From the NCBI RefSeq assembly GCF_026965555.1, contig NZ_CP114040.1:6944001-7008000 (forward strand): a stretch of DNA of 64,000 nucleotides, read 5' to 3'. The stretch comes from Nannocystis punicea (GTDB lineage Bacteria; Myxococcota_A; Polyangia; Nannocystales; Nannocystaceae). The translations under genes were made by a program, and so were the position numbers. The notes under the pieces are model-generated. The model did no database searches. It was not told the DNA's origin and was given only the letters and a program-made list of their open reading frames with translations. Shown in pieces: positions 40,206 through 48,771 of this stretch. Positions within the stretch are counted from its first letter, which is position 1. Every line of letters starts with the position of its first letter.

Positions 40206-40580
40206 TCACTCGCCGGCGAAGTCCTCCGCCGAGCGCACGCACTCGACCGCCACCGCCGCGACCTGCGGCATCCCCGGCGGGCGCTTGGTCACCTTCACGC
40301 GCACCTGCACGCGCGGGTACAGGCGCACCACCTGGCGCGCGAGGTCGACCGCGAGCGCCTCGATGAGCGCGTAGCGGCGGCCCTGCACGTGGCGCTCGAG
40401 CTGCTGCACGACCACGAAGTAGTCGACCAGGCCGGTGAACTCGTCGCGCGCCGGGCCGCGGGTGAAGTCGCACGCGATCGCCAGGTCGACGACCACGGTC
40501 TGGTGGATGTCCAGCTCCGCCGCGTGGAAGCCGACGCCGACGGTCAACTGGAGCCCGTGACAGTAGACAGTGTCCTGCAT
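40206..40580 (-). CDS. folB: Dihydroneopterin aldolase
   Basis: The protein has 124 residues, the normal length for FolB. VYCHGLQLTVGVGFHAAE opens it with the family's early Glu, DIHQTVVVDLAIACDF is the second strand, and GLVDYFVVVQQLERHV holds the usual Asp-Tyr. ALIEALAVDLARQVVRLYPRVQVRVKVTKR gives the conserved E-x-L-A helix and the VxVxKP-like strand. It converts dihydroneopterin to 6-hydroxymethyl-dihydropterin in folate synthesis, as a cytoplasmic octamer. No other folate gene is adjacent. Confidence 0.9.
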   Translation of the reverse strand: MQDTVYCHGLQLTVGVGFHAAELDIHQTVVVDLAIACDFTRGPARDEFTGLVDYFVVVQQLERHVQGRRYALIEALAVDLARQVVRLYPRVQVRVKVTKRPPGMPQVAAVAVECVRSAEDFAGE

Positions 40581-40752
40581 GCTGCGCCCGGGCCGCCGCC
40601 CGCGGCGAAGCTACCACGCGTCGGCCGGGCGAGCTGCGGAGGCGCCAGGTCGCCGCGCGAACGTCGACCGCCGGCCGGCCCGCGCCCCTCCGCATCGGAG
40701 TGAGGGGTCGGCGCCGCCTCGCGGACAGAGGTCCGCCCCCGGCCGCGCCCTC

Positions 40753-40823
40753 TGTCCTCGAGGACAGCCTCCTCGTTCGCAGCCGCCCCCGCGGGCCTCC
40801 GACCACCTGCCCTGAAGGACAGG
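40753..40823. repeat. Palindromes 3' of the MoxR-vWA operon
   Basis: An exact TGTCC-TCGA-GGACA starts at 40753 and a near copy (CCTGCCC-TGAA-GGACAGG) covers 40806-40823, ending 1 base before the stop codon of the operon's last gene. They are well placed to terminate the minus-strand operon. Confidence 0.75.
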
Positions 40824-40824
40824 C

Positions 40825-42657
40825 TCAGCGCAATCGGTGCTCGAGCCGCTGGGCGGTGTCCTCGAGGACAGCCCGGTGCTCGGCCGGCACGAACTCGATC
40901 TGGCGGCGCAGGTACGGCAGCAGCTCCGAGTTGGGCAGCTCGCTGATGGCGGTGCTGGCGACCTTGACGAACGGCTGCTCGCCCTCGCGGAGGCGGTCGC
41001 ACAGGAAGTCGAGCGCCTCGACGCTGCCTATCTTGCCGATGGCGGTCAGCGCCGCCTTGCGGGCGGCCTCGGGGTCGGGCAGGTCGCGGGCCTCGAAGAT
41101 CCGGCGCAGCGGCTCGAACGCGTGCGGGAACACCAGCCGCTCGACCGAGGCCGCCGCGGCCTTGCGGACCGGCGCGCTCGGGTCACGCAGCGCCTGTGAC
41201 ACCAGGCCGAAGCTGCGCTTGAAGCGGAGGGCGCCCATGGCCGCGGCCACCGACTCGCGCAGCGACGCGTCGCCGTGGCGGTACATCGCCTCGAGGCCGG
41301 CGATCACCGGGTAGGCGCGGACGACCGCCAGGCTCTTGACGATCTCGAGCGGCGGCACCGACTGACCGCGGCGCTCGAGCTCGAGCACCAGCAGCAGCGC
41401 GTGGCGGCGCACGTAGTCGGGGAAGCGGCGGTCGGCCATCACGCCCGCGGCGACCAGCGCCGGATCGCCGCCGAGCTCCCACTCGGCCAGGTCGACGTAC
41501 CAGACCTCCTCGTAGTCGGGCAGCTGGCGCAGGAACTCGGGCACGGGCATCGGCCGCGGCGCGTCCTGGGGCTGGTCGCCGAGGCGACGGATCAGCCGCA
41601 GCGCGCGCTCGCGGTTCTTGGCCGGCAGGTCGAGCGTGGTGATCTTGCGGTAGGCCTCGGCGACCTGGCGGAACGCCCGCACCGACGCGAACGCCTCGGC
41701 GGCGGCGAGGCAGGCGTTCTCGATGATCTGCGGCGGGTGGCCGGCCGCCAGCGCCTCGGTCGCCGCCTTGATCCACGCCTCGGCGCTGCGCCAGCGCAGG
41801 TCGTCGGCGTAGGGCAGGCCCGAGCGGGTGCAGTAGTCGGCGGCCTCGCGCAGGATCGACGCCACCGCGTGGAACTCGCCGGCCTCGCGGGCCATGGCGA
41901 TGAACGTCTCGTACAGGCGCAGCGCGTCGAGCTTGAGCCCGTCGTCGCGGAGGATCCGGACGCTGTTGAGGTAGCCCTCGGCGACGTTCTCGAACGCCCG
42001 CGTCTCCGAGCCGAGGCGCGCGATCAGCTGGTAGCAGTCGAACGCGCGCTCGCGCAGGCCCTCGCTCTCGAACGCGTCGGCGACCTCCTCGACGCTGGTG
42101 GTCGCGTCGGCGATGGCCTGGCGGGCGCGCTCGTGGCCGAGGCGGCGCAGGCACAGCGCGTAGTTGATCTTCATCAGCGCGCGCTCGTAGTCGCGGTCGA
42201 CCAGCGCGTCGCCGGCGAGCATGCGGGCCCACAGCTGCGAGGCCGCCGCGTCGTCGCCGGCGCGCTCGAGGGCGATCGCGCGGTGCACCGGCATCCCGCC
42301 GAGCTCGAACCACGAGGCCGCCGCGCGGTGCTGGCCGGCGCGCGACAGATAGATCGCGTACAGGCGCACGGTGCGGACCGCGTCGGCGTCGCCGGCCTGG
42401 GCCCGCTGCGCGTACAGCCGCATGATGTCGGGCCCCGGCATCTCGCGCGCGCCGAGGTACGACAGGCAGGCCATGCCCTCGCCCCAGTTGCCGGTCGCGC
42501 GCAGCGAGTCGACATAGGCGCGCAGCCACTCCTCGTACTCGAAGTCGATGCGGTCGACCACCTGGACCAGCTGGCGCAGGTAGATCTGGGCGTCGGCGTG
42601 GCGGCCGGCCCGCAGCGCCCCCTCGGCGCGGATCCACAGCACGTTGGTGTCGATCAC
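40825..42657 (-). CDS. TPR/HEAT-repeat protein of the MoxR-vWA operon
   Basis: The protein has 610 residues from a GTG overlapping the vWA stop (GTGA). The N-terminal ~330 residues are TPR-like helices (ADAQIYLRQLVQVVDRIDFEYE, HRAAASWFELGGMPVHRAIALE). The C-terminal ~250 are HEAT-like (RRHALLLVLELERRGQ, SLRESVAAAMGALRFKRSFG, EAARKAALTAIGKIGSVEAL). There is no signal or membrane segment. Such all-helical proteins are typical scaffolds or sensors in vWA-MoxR systems. An exact palindrome at 40857-40870 is read in frame near the C-terminus as AVLEDTAQRLE. It is the last gene of a five-gene operon. Confidence 0.85.
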   Translation of the reverse strand: MIDTNVLWIRAEGALRAGRHADAQIYLRQLVQVVDRIDFEYEEWLRAYVDSLRATGNWGEGMACLSYLGAREMPGPDIMRLYAQRAQAGDADAVRTVRLYAIYLSRAGQHRAAASWFELGGMPVHRAIALERAGDDAAASQLWARMLAGDALVDRDYERALMKINYALCLRRLGHERARQAIADATTSVEEVADAFESEGLRERAFDCYQLIARLGSETRAFENVAEGYLNSVRILRDDGLKLDALRLYETFIAMAREAGEFHAVASILREAADYCTRSGLPYADDLRWRSAEAWIKAATEALAAGHPPQIIENACLAAAEAFASVRAFRQVAEAYRKITTLDLPAKNRERALRLIRRLGDQPQDAPRPMPVPEFLRQLPDYEEVWYVDLAEWELGGDPALVAAGVMADRRFPDYVRRHALLLVLELERRGQSVPPLEIVKSLAVVRAYPVIAGLEAMYRHGDASLRESVAAAMGALRFKRSFGLVSQALRDPSAPVRKAAAASVERLVFPHAFEPLRRIFEARDLPDPEAARKAALTAIGKIGSVEALDFLCDRLREGEQPFVKVASTAISELPNSELLPYLRRQIEFVPAEHRAVLEDTAQRLEHRLR

Positions 42658-44255
42658 CGCCGCCTCCGCGCCTGTCCCTTCAACCCTGTCCCGACGGACA
42701 TGGTCTTCACGCCACCCGTCTTGCGCTTGATCGGCTGGGCCTGGCGCTGGCCGGCTTCGACGTCGCTGATGATCTGGCGGGCCCGCTGGGCCCGGCGGCC
42801 GTGGCTTATCGCCTGGTCGTCGATCACGTGCACGCGGTAGAACAGGTCGAGGTAGCCGAGGTCGAGCACGCCCGAGCTGGGCAGGATGAACACGCCGTAG
42901 ATCGGCGCGCGCGCGGCCAGGGCGGCGACGTCGTCGGGCGGCAGCTGGCACTCGCCGTGGGTCAGCAGGTAGACCAGCACCTTGCCGCCGCCGCCGCCCG
43001 AGCGGCGCGGGGCCGACAGCTCGGCGTTGATCTGGCGGATCACGCGGGCGTAGTTGCGGCCGTGCTCGGCGCGGAACTGCAGCACGTAGGGCACCTCGGC
43101 GTGGCCCTGGGCGCCGACCTTGACGCCCTCGTACAGGCGGCTGTCGAAGAAGCGCAGGATCACGTGCTCGCCGAGCAGCGCCAGCCGCTTGCACAGCGCC
43201 AGCGCCAGGCCGCGGGCGAACACCTCCCGCACCCCGCGCATCGACGCCGAGCCGTCGACCAGCACGTAGTGGGTGCGGTGCTCGTTCTCCACCTGCTTCT
43301 CGTGGGTGAAGTAGAACAGCTCGTCGTCGATGAACTTCTGCTCGAAGATGTCCTCGTCGTAGGCCAGCTGCGACAGCTCGAGGTCGTCGACGCCGCCGAA
43401 GCGCTCGATGGACGCGTAGCCGTCGATCGAGAACACCTGCTGGCCGGCCTCGCGCTTGACCTCGAGGATCGACGGCAGGAGCTCCATCGAGAAGTCGATC
43501 ACGTCGGCCAGCGCCGGGCTGACCATCACGTTGTAGAGGTCGGCCAGGTCGACGCCCGCGGCCGCCTCGCCGGGCCCGCCGCGGAACAGGCCGAACAGGC
43601 GCAGCGCGTCGACGTCGATCTGCTCGACCGCGAGCAGCGGCAAGAGCCGGTGCGTCGTCAGCGTCTGCAGCCACGCGATCGTCTGCCGCTGGTCGTAGCG
43701 GGTGTAGGCCGAGCTCGGCTCGACGCGCGCGTAGTGGATCGCGTCGACCGGCAGCTCGATCGGCCGCAGCACCCGCACGTCGTCGGGCAGCTGCGGGACC
43801 ACCGGCGCGAACACCCGCGCCAGGACCACGCCGATCATCTGGTCGCGGTGCTTCCAGCCGGCCTGCGCGCGCACCAGGTCGCTCTCGCTGAGCTCGACCA
43901 GCAGGCCGCGCCACGCCTCGCACAGCTCCGACTCGGCGATGCCCTTGACCACCGGGCCCGGGCCGCCGAGGCCGGTGATCAAGCAGCCGAGGTCGTGCAG
44001 CACCACCAGCGGCGCGGCCACGCCGAGGCGCGCGAGGATCCCCTGCCACACCAGCGCGCGCATCATCGCCAGCGCGCCGGCGCCGTCGATCTGCGACAGC
44101 GCCAGGCTGCCGACCTGGCGCTCGAGCTCGGCCACGTTGGGCGTCACGCGCGGCGCCTGGGCCGGCGCGCCGGCGGCGGGCCGTGCGGTCCGCGGGGCCG
44201 GGGCCTGAGGCGGAGCGGCGCGCGGCGGGACCGGGGGCTTGCGGACGTCGGCCAT
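42654..44255 (-). CDS. vWA-domain protein partnered with MoxR
   Basis: The protein has 533 residues from the ATG before ADVRKPPVPP; a GTG four codons upstream is possible. It starts with a Pro/Ala-rich leader. A large N-terminal helical part (~40-325) is followed by a von Willebrand A domain with a metal site in VLVDGSASM (D334, S336, S338), and VLVYLLTHGECQLP and YGVFILPSSGVLDLG later. It is cytoplasmic. In MoxR-vWA pairs the vWA protein binds the AAA+ ring and directs it to client proteins. Its start lies 15 bases from the MoxR stop and its own stop overlaps the start of the HEAT/TPR gene. A palindrome copy (exact, 42687-42700) is read in frame near the C-terminus. Confidence 0.9.
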   Translation of the reverse strand: MADVRKPPVPPRAAPPQAPAPRTARPAAGAPAQAPRVTPNVAELERQVGSLALSQIDGAGALAMMRALVWQGILARLGVAAPLVVLHDLGCLITGLGGPGPVVKGIAESELCEAWRGLLVELSESDLVRAQAGWKHRDQMIGVVLARVFAPVVPQLPDDVRVLRPIELPVDAIHYARVEPSSAYTRYDQRQTIAWLQTLTTHRLLPLLAVEQIDVDALRLFGLFRGGPGEAAAGVDLADLYNVMVSPALADVIDFSMELLPSILEVKREAGQQVFSIDGYASIERFGGVDDLELSQLAYDEDIFEQKFIDDELFYFTHEKQVENEHRTHYVLVDGSASMRGVREVFARGLALALCKRLALLGEHVILRFFDSRLYEGVKVGAQGHAEVPYVLQFRAEHGRNYARVIRQINAELSAPRRSGGGGGKVLVYLLTHGECQLPPDDVAALAARAPIYGVFILPSSGVLDLGYLDLFYRVHVIDDQAISHGRRAQRARQIISDVEAGQRQAQPIKRKTGGVKTMSVGTGLKGQARRRR

Positions 44256-44270
44256 GGAGGCGGGCACCTC

Positions 44271-45458
44271 TTACGCGAAGCGGCTCGAGGCGAACATCGT
44301 CTCGAGCAGCTTGTCGACCTCGCCGACCATGCGCTGGGCCGTCGGGCTGTCCTGCATGCGGAGGAGCGCCGCCTTGATGTCGCCGAGGTTGCGCAGCTGG
44401 CTGAACAGCTGCATGTCCGAGAGGACCTGGCTGCCGGTCAAGGTCTCGCGGATCACCCGCAGCTCCTCGAGCAGGTCCTGCAGGCTGGTGGGCGTGGCGC
44501 CGATCCGGCCGTGGTCGGGGTGCGACTCGTACCAGCGGTCGAGCACCGGGCCGACGATCTCTTGCAGAATCTCCTCCTGCTCCGGCGTGTTCCACACGTG
44601 GCGGAGGATGAACAGGTCGGCGTCGGTCACGTGGTCGCGGCCGTCGAACAGGGCCGAGCTGGCGAACAGCTTGAGCAGCTTGACCACGCGGCGGTCGGAC
44701 AGGCCGATGCCCTCCGAGCGGATCTGGAACACCATGCCCTTGAAGGTGGTGAGGAACTCCTCGCTCATCTTCACGTGCGAGCCGAAGTCGCGCTGGACCG
44801 TCAGCAGCTCGGCCGCGGTCGCCACCTTGCGCCCGACCTGCACGTCGGCCATCTGCTGCACCTCGAGCTGGATGCCCTTCTGCAGCAGGCCGCGGAAGTG
44901 ATAGCTGTCGAGGTAGTCGCAGCGGACGCGCAGGAGGAAGCGGTCGAAGATGGCCGACAGCGCCTCGTCGGTCGGCACCTCGTTGCTCGCGGCGAAGAGG
45001 CTGATGAGCGGCACCCGCACGGTGTTGGTGCCGTGGGTGAAGCGGCGCGCGTTGACCAGCGTGAGCAGGCTGTTCAAGATGGCGCTGTTGGCCTTGAAGA
45101 TCTCGTCGAGGAACACGACCTCGGCCTCGGGCAGCATCTTCTCGATGCGCCGGCGGTACGAGCCCTGGCGGAACGCCTGGATGTCGACCGGGCCGAAGAT
45201 CTCGTTGGGCTCGGTGAAGCGGGTCAGCAGGTAGTCGAAGAACCGGGCGTCGATCACCTGCGCGAACGCGCGGACGATCGCGCTCTTGGCGGTGCCCGGC
45301 GGCCCCACCATCACCATGTGTTCGCCGGCCAGGGCCGAGATGAAGAGGAGACGGATGATCTCCTCCTTGCCGAGGAACTGCTGCTCGAGCTGGCGCGCCC
45401 CGTCCTGCAGGCGGCGGGCGAGGTCGCTGATCGAGAAGGTGGCCGGGGTGGTGCTCAT
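44271..45458 (-). CDS. MoxR-family AAA+ ATPase
   Basis: The protein has 395 residues. Walker A is GPPGTAKS (52-59), followed by LLTRFTEPNEIFGPVDIQAF, a RavA/MoxR hallmark. Walker B is VVFLDEIFK (~114-122), sensor 1 is ASNEVPTDE, and the arginine finger region is LSAIFDRFLLRV. The C-terminal lid (GLSDRRVVKLLKLF) is typical. The enzyme is an ATP-driven chaperone or remodeller acting with the vWA protein encoded next. The stop of the upstream gene lies 2 bases before its start region, so all five genes form one operon. Confidence 0.95.
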   Translation of the reverse strand: MSTTPATFSISDLARRLQDGARQLEQQFLGKEEIIRLLFISALAGEHMVMVGPPGTAKSAIVRAFAQVIDARFFDYLLTRFTEPNEIFGPVDIQAFRQGSYRRRIEKMLPEAEVVFLDEIFKANSAILNSLLTLVNARRFTHGTNTVRVPLISLFAASNEVPTDEALSAIFDRFLLRVRCDYLDSYHFRGLLQKGIQLEVQQMADVQVGRKVATAAELLTVQRDFGSHVKMSEEFLTTFKGMVFQIRSEGIGLSDRRVVKLLKLFASSALFDGRDHVTDADLFILRHVWNTPEQEEILQEIVGPVLDRWYESHPDHGRIGATPTSLQDLLEELRVIRETLTGSQVLSDMQLFSQLRNLGDIKAALLRMQDSPTAQRMVGEVDKLLETMFASSRFA

Positions 45459-45460
45459 GG

Positions 45461-46651
45461 TTATGTTTCGGCTTTTACGACGCGCGGGACGAGCGTCGCC
45501 AGGAGATTTTCGACGACCGAGCGCGGGATGAGCTCGCCGAGGTGATCGATATACTCGATCCAGCGCCGCTCCACTTGCGCGTCGAAGCCGAGGCTGGCGG
45601 GCCCGCCGATCGGCGAGCCCAGCACCTCCCCCAGCGCGGGCAGCAGCAGCGGCAGCGCCAGGAACATCTGCACCGGCCGGTCGCGGCTGGTGGGCGCGAC
45701 GCCGAGCCGGGCGCCGAGCTCGAGCACGCGGAGGAAGTGGACGTGGATGAGGGCCCCGACCAGGGCCGCGACGTCCTCGGGTCCGGCGCTGTCGACGGGG
45801 GCCGGCAGGGCCAGCATCGGCCGCGCGCCGGCGGTCTGCGCGCCCGCGGCGGTCGGGGTCGGACCCGACAGCGGGCGGCCCGTCAGCGAGAACAGCAGCG
45901 AGCCGAGGACCGTGCCGCCGATCTCGATCCAGTGCCGCGACGACGCCCACGCGTGGCAGACCGCGCGGGCGAACGCGCGGTGGCGCAGGAAGCCCGCGCC
46001 TTCGAGCGGGCTGTAGCCCGGCGGGGCCGACAGCGGGCGCAGGAGGCAGGTCACCGGGCTGGCCCAAAGGACATCTTGTTGCAGCGCCGAGACCTCGGCC
46101 ACATGCGCGGCCGACCACCAGTTGAGGGTCTCCTCGCGGACCGACAGCGCGCCCGGCACCGTCCAGCGCAGGCGCCGGCGCGGGATCTCCTGGCCGACGA
46201 AGCGCAGCTCGCCCTCCGCCCCGCTCAGGATCTGATCGCGGCGCGACAGCTCCAAGAACGCCCCCACGGCCGCGTGGTTGGCCAGCGCCGCCGAGAAGCC
46301 CTCGGGCCGGCTGAACAGCAGCCAGTAGCGGGCCGCCGACTCGACCCGGCGCCAGGTCGCCTGGCGGGCCCACACGCGGCCGCGGTCGGGGTGGTCGAGC
46401 ACGAGCAGGTTGTAGAGCGCGACCCACAGCGCCAGCTCCTCGGCGCCCGGGTCGTGCAGGTCGGGCTCGGCCACCAGCTGCTGCGCGCGCTGCAGGCGGA
46501 GCGCCGCCACCTCGCTGGTGCGCAGCGTCGCCAGCTCTCCGGACATCGCCCGGAAGTCGGCCGGACGCACCGGTGCGGTCACGTGCACCGTCCCGCCGCC
46601 GAGCAGGGGCGCCACGAAGCGCGCGCAGAACTCGCCGAGGTCCCGGGTCAC
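45461..46651 (-). CDS. Unknown component of the MoxR-vWA operon (396 residues)
   Basis: It starts at GTG overlapping the previous stop (GTGA) and ends 2 bases before the MoxR start. The protein is helical, with LALWVALYNLLVLDHPDRGRV, ESAARYWLLFSRPEG and RDQILSGAEGELRFVG. Its Trp/His-rich middle reads NWWSAAHVAEVSALQQDVLW and CHAWASSRHWIEIGG. The last part (VAALVGALIHVHFLRVLELG, MFLALPLLLPALGEVLG) is hydrophobic but not clearly membrane-spanning. I do not recognise it. Unnamed partners in this position have been catalogued as bpX-type domains of MoxR-vWA-beta-propeller ternary systems; whether this is one needs a profile search. Confidence 0.75.
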   Translation of the reverse strand: MTRDLGEFCARFVAPLLGGGTVHVTAPVRPADFRAMSGELATLRTSEVAALRLQRAQQLVAEPDLHDPGAEELALWVALYNLLVLDHPDRGRVWARQATWRRVESAARYWLLFSRPEGFSAALANHAAVGAFLELSRRDQILSGAEGELRFVGQEIPRRRLRWTVPGALSVREETLNWWSAAHVAEVSALQQDVLWASPVTCLLRPLSAPPGYSPLEGAGFLRHRAFARAVCHAWASSRHWIEIGGTVLGSLLFSLTGRPLSGPTPTAAGAQTAGARPMLALPAPVDSAGPEDVAALVGALIHVHFLRVLELGARLGVAPTSRDRPVQMFLALPLLLPALGEVLGSPIGGPASLGFDAQVERRWIEYIDHLGELIPRSVVENLLATLVPRVVKAET

Positions 46652-48255
46652 GACTCTCGCCCCGGCGGCAGCTCCGGCGTCCCGCTCGCCTCCTCGACGG
46701 CCGGCCGACCCGCGCGCCCCGCCTCGCCGAAGCCCCACAGCGCGAAGCGACCGAGCCGCTCGTTGAGCAGCGTCGCCGGCCCCGACGGCGGCGAGTCCGA
46801 CGGGCTCGCCTCGATCACCGCCAGCTCGAGCCGGCTCATCATCGCCGCGTCGAGCGGCGCCAGGTGGTCGGGCCGCAGGCGCAGCGGGCTCTGATCTGTC
46901 CCGAGGAACAGGGCGTGGTCGGCCGCCTCGAGCCCGAGCAGCTCGCGCACCAGCTGCGGCCGCACGTGCGGCCACAGCTCGAACCCGTCGGGCACCAGCA
47001 CCCCGGGCGCGACCTCGACGATGCGCATCCCCAGCGGGATGATCGCCGCCGCGCCGACCCCGGCTGCCAGCCCGGCCGCGCCGCCGAGCGACGACCCGGT
47101 CAGCACCAGCATCCCCTGCGGCAGCACCGCCAGCCGCGCCGCCGCCAGCGCCATCGGCGGGATCAGATAAATCAATCGCCGCAGCAGGCCCGCCTGCTCC
47201 CACCGGATCAGCGCCCCGCGGGGCTCGCGGATCGACGCCGTCGGTCGCAGCCGCAGCTCGACCTTCAGCGCCTGCACCGCGGTGCCGCGGGCGTCGCCCG
47301 GGTCGTGGGCGCGCGCGGCCACGTCGCTGCGCACGAGGTGGGCCCCGTCGATGAACTGCGGCGCTCCGTCGAGCCGCTCGACCCGGCCGACGCGCCCGCG
47401 GAACAGGTACATCTCGTCGCCCGGCAGGCACGACGACGCCGACGCCAGGTGGATCGGGTGGCGGTACCCGATCTCGACCGCCGCCCGCTGCGACACCGGC
47501 GCGAGCAGCTCGACCCCCGGGATCCCGTGCAGCACGTCGAGCACCTGCCCGCTCGGCTGGCGCAGCCGCAGCAGCAGGCTGGCCCGCCGCTCGCCGGCCA
47601 GGGCCACGCGGACGCCCGCGAGCGGCACCTGGTTGCCCCACAAGTAACTCAGGATCCTGTCCGAAAGGCCAGGTGCCACCAGGACCAGGGCGATCTCGTG
47701 CAACCCGCACAGCTGCGGGTCGGTGGCGATGCCCGCGAGCGGCAGCGGGATCTGGCGCAGCGACAGCCGCTGGATCAGCTCGACCGGGTCGAGCCGATCG
47801 AGGGCGCGGTAGCGCGCGGCGATGTCGTGGTCGACCACCAGGACCTCTTCGGGGCTGGCCGCCGTGGCCGTCCCGCCGGCGAGGTCGTAGCCGAACGGGG
47901 CCATCCGGTCGCGGTAGCGGACGAACACGGTGCCGCTGCCGGTGAACAGCTGGCCGTGGACCGCCATCGAAAGCCGGCCCAGGCGGTCGAGCGCGTAGCT
48001 GTCGGCGCCGGCGCAGCGCATCAGCAGCGCATGGCCGCCGCCCTCGCGGCGGGCCCGCTCGATCGTCATCGTCGGGATCAGCTCGTCGAGGCTGCACTCC
48101 TCGCTGTACGCGCCGAGGAACGCCACCAGGCGGTCGAGCGAGGGGAAGGTCACCAGCGTCTCGCGCCCGCACGCCACCCCGCGAGCGTCCGGCGCCAGAC
48201 CCTGGAGATGAAAGCGCGTCTGTCCGGCGGCGATCGGCTCGAGCAGGGCGGGCAT
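46648..48255 (-). CDS. Unknown first gene of the MoxR-vWA operon (535 residues)
   Basis: The ATG before PALLEPIAAGQ is used; an ATG 12 codons earlier (48291) is possible. The chain is rich in short beta segments: GQLFTGSGTVFVRYRDRMAPF, EVLVVDHDIAARYRALD, VRVALAGERRASLLLRLRQ and GDEMYLFRGRVGRVER. It has a small apolar block, PPMALAAARLAVLPQGMLVLTG. The repeated beta hairpins recall the beta-propeller or bpX components of MoxR-vWA ternary systems, but no blade motif is certain. A decayed palindrome is read in frame near 47657. It overlaps the next gene by GTGA. Confidence 0.75.
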   Translation of the reverse strand: MPALLEPIAAGQTRFHLQGLAPDARGVACGRETLVTFPSLDRLVAFLGAYSEECSLDELIPTMTIERARREGGGHALLMRCAGADSYALDRLGRLSMAVHGQLFTGSGTVFVRYRDRMAPFGYDLAGGTATAASPEEVLVVDHDIAARYRALDRLDPVELIQRLSLRQIPLPLAGIATDPQLCGLHEIALVLVAPGLSDRILSYLWGNQVPLAGVRVALAGERRASLLLRLRQPSGQVLDVLHGIPGVELLAPVSQRAAVEIGYRHPIHLASASSCLPGDEMYLFRGRVGRVERLDGAPQFIDGAHLVRSDVAARAHDPGDARGTAVQALKVELRLRPTASIREPRGALIRWEQAGLLRRLIYLIPPMALAAARLAVLPQGMLVLTGSSLGGAAGLAAGVGAAAIIPLGMRIVEVAPGVLVPDGFELWPHVRPQLVRELLGLEAADHALFLGTDQSPLRLRPDHLAPLDAAMMSRLELAVIEASPSDSPPSGPATLLNERLGRFALWGFGEAGRAGRPAVEEASGTPELPPGRES

Positions 48256-48771
48256 CGGGACCGGGAGTGTAGCCGCTCCACTGCGGACCATCTACGGCGT
48301 CGTTTCGGCCGCCAGCCCGCGCACGCGGCGGGATCGCGCTCCCCGCCCGCGCGACGACCACCGCGACCACCGCGATCGCCGGGCCGCGCCCATCGCACCG
48401 CCGCCAGGCGCAACCCACGACCTCGAGGTCTCGCGGCCGATGGCGACGGATCGCCCTGGGTCCTCGCCGAGCGCCCGCTGCCCACGCGGCCCGCAACACC
48501 CGCGACGCGATCGCCACGTCCTGGCGTGGTTTCCTCGCAGCTGGACGCCCCGCCCCGTCCTCCTCGACACGCCGAGCGCCCGGCGTGTCCGCCTCGGGCG
48601 CCCCATCCGCGCGGTCCTCGTCGCCTCATCGCCTCGCCGAGCGTCCGACTCCCTGCCGGCGAAAGGGCGCGCCGATCGCCCGTGCGGCCGAAGCTCGCCA
48701 TCCCGTGCCTCGGCCCCGCAGCGGCCGTCCCGCGGCGTCTCGGTCCCGCGGCGTGTTAGCATGGGCGCTGC
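48256..48771. promoter_or_regulatory. Divergent promoter region of the MoxR operon and FHA gene
   Basis: About 515 bases without a gene separate the two divergent units, so both promoters should lie here. The dispersed palindrome is absent. No operator or sigma motif could be named. Confidence 0.45.

Noticed and set aside
40825..44595. A giant fusion of vWA and HEAT/TPR proteins in one frame
   Set aside because: The HEAT/TPR frame stays open upstream, but that part is antisense-like filler. The vWA gene uses another frame and a GTGA overlap marks the true start at 42657.
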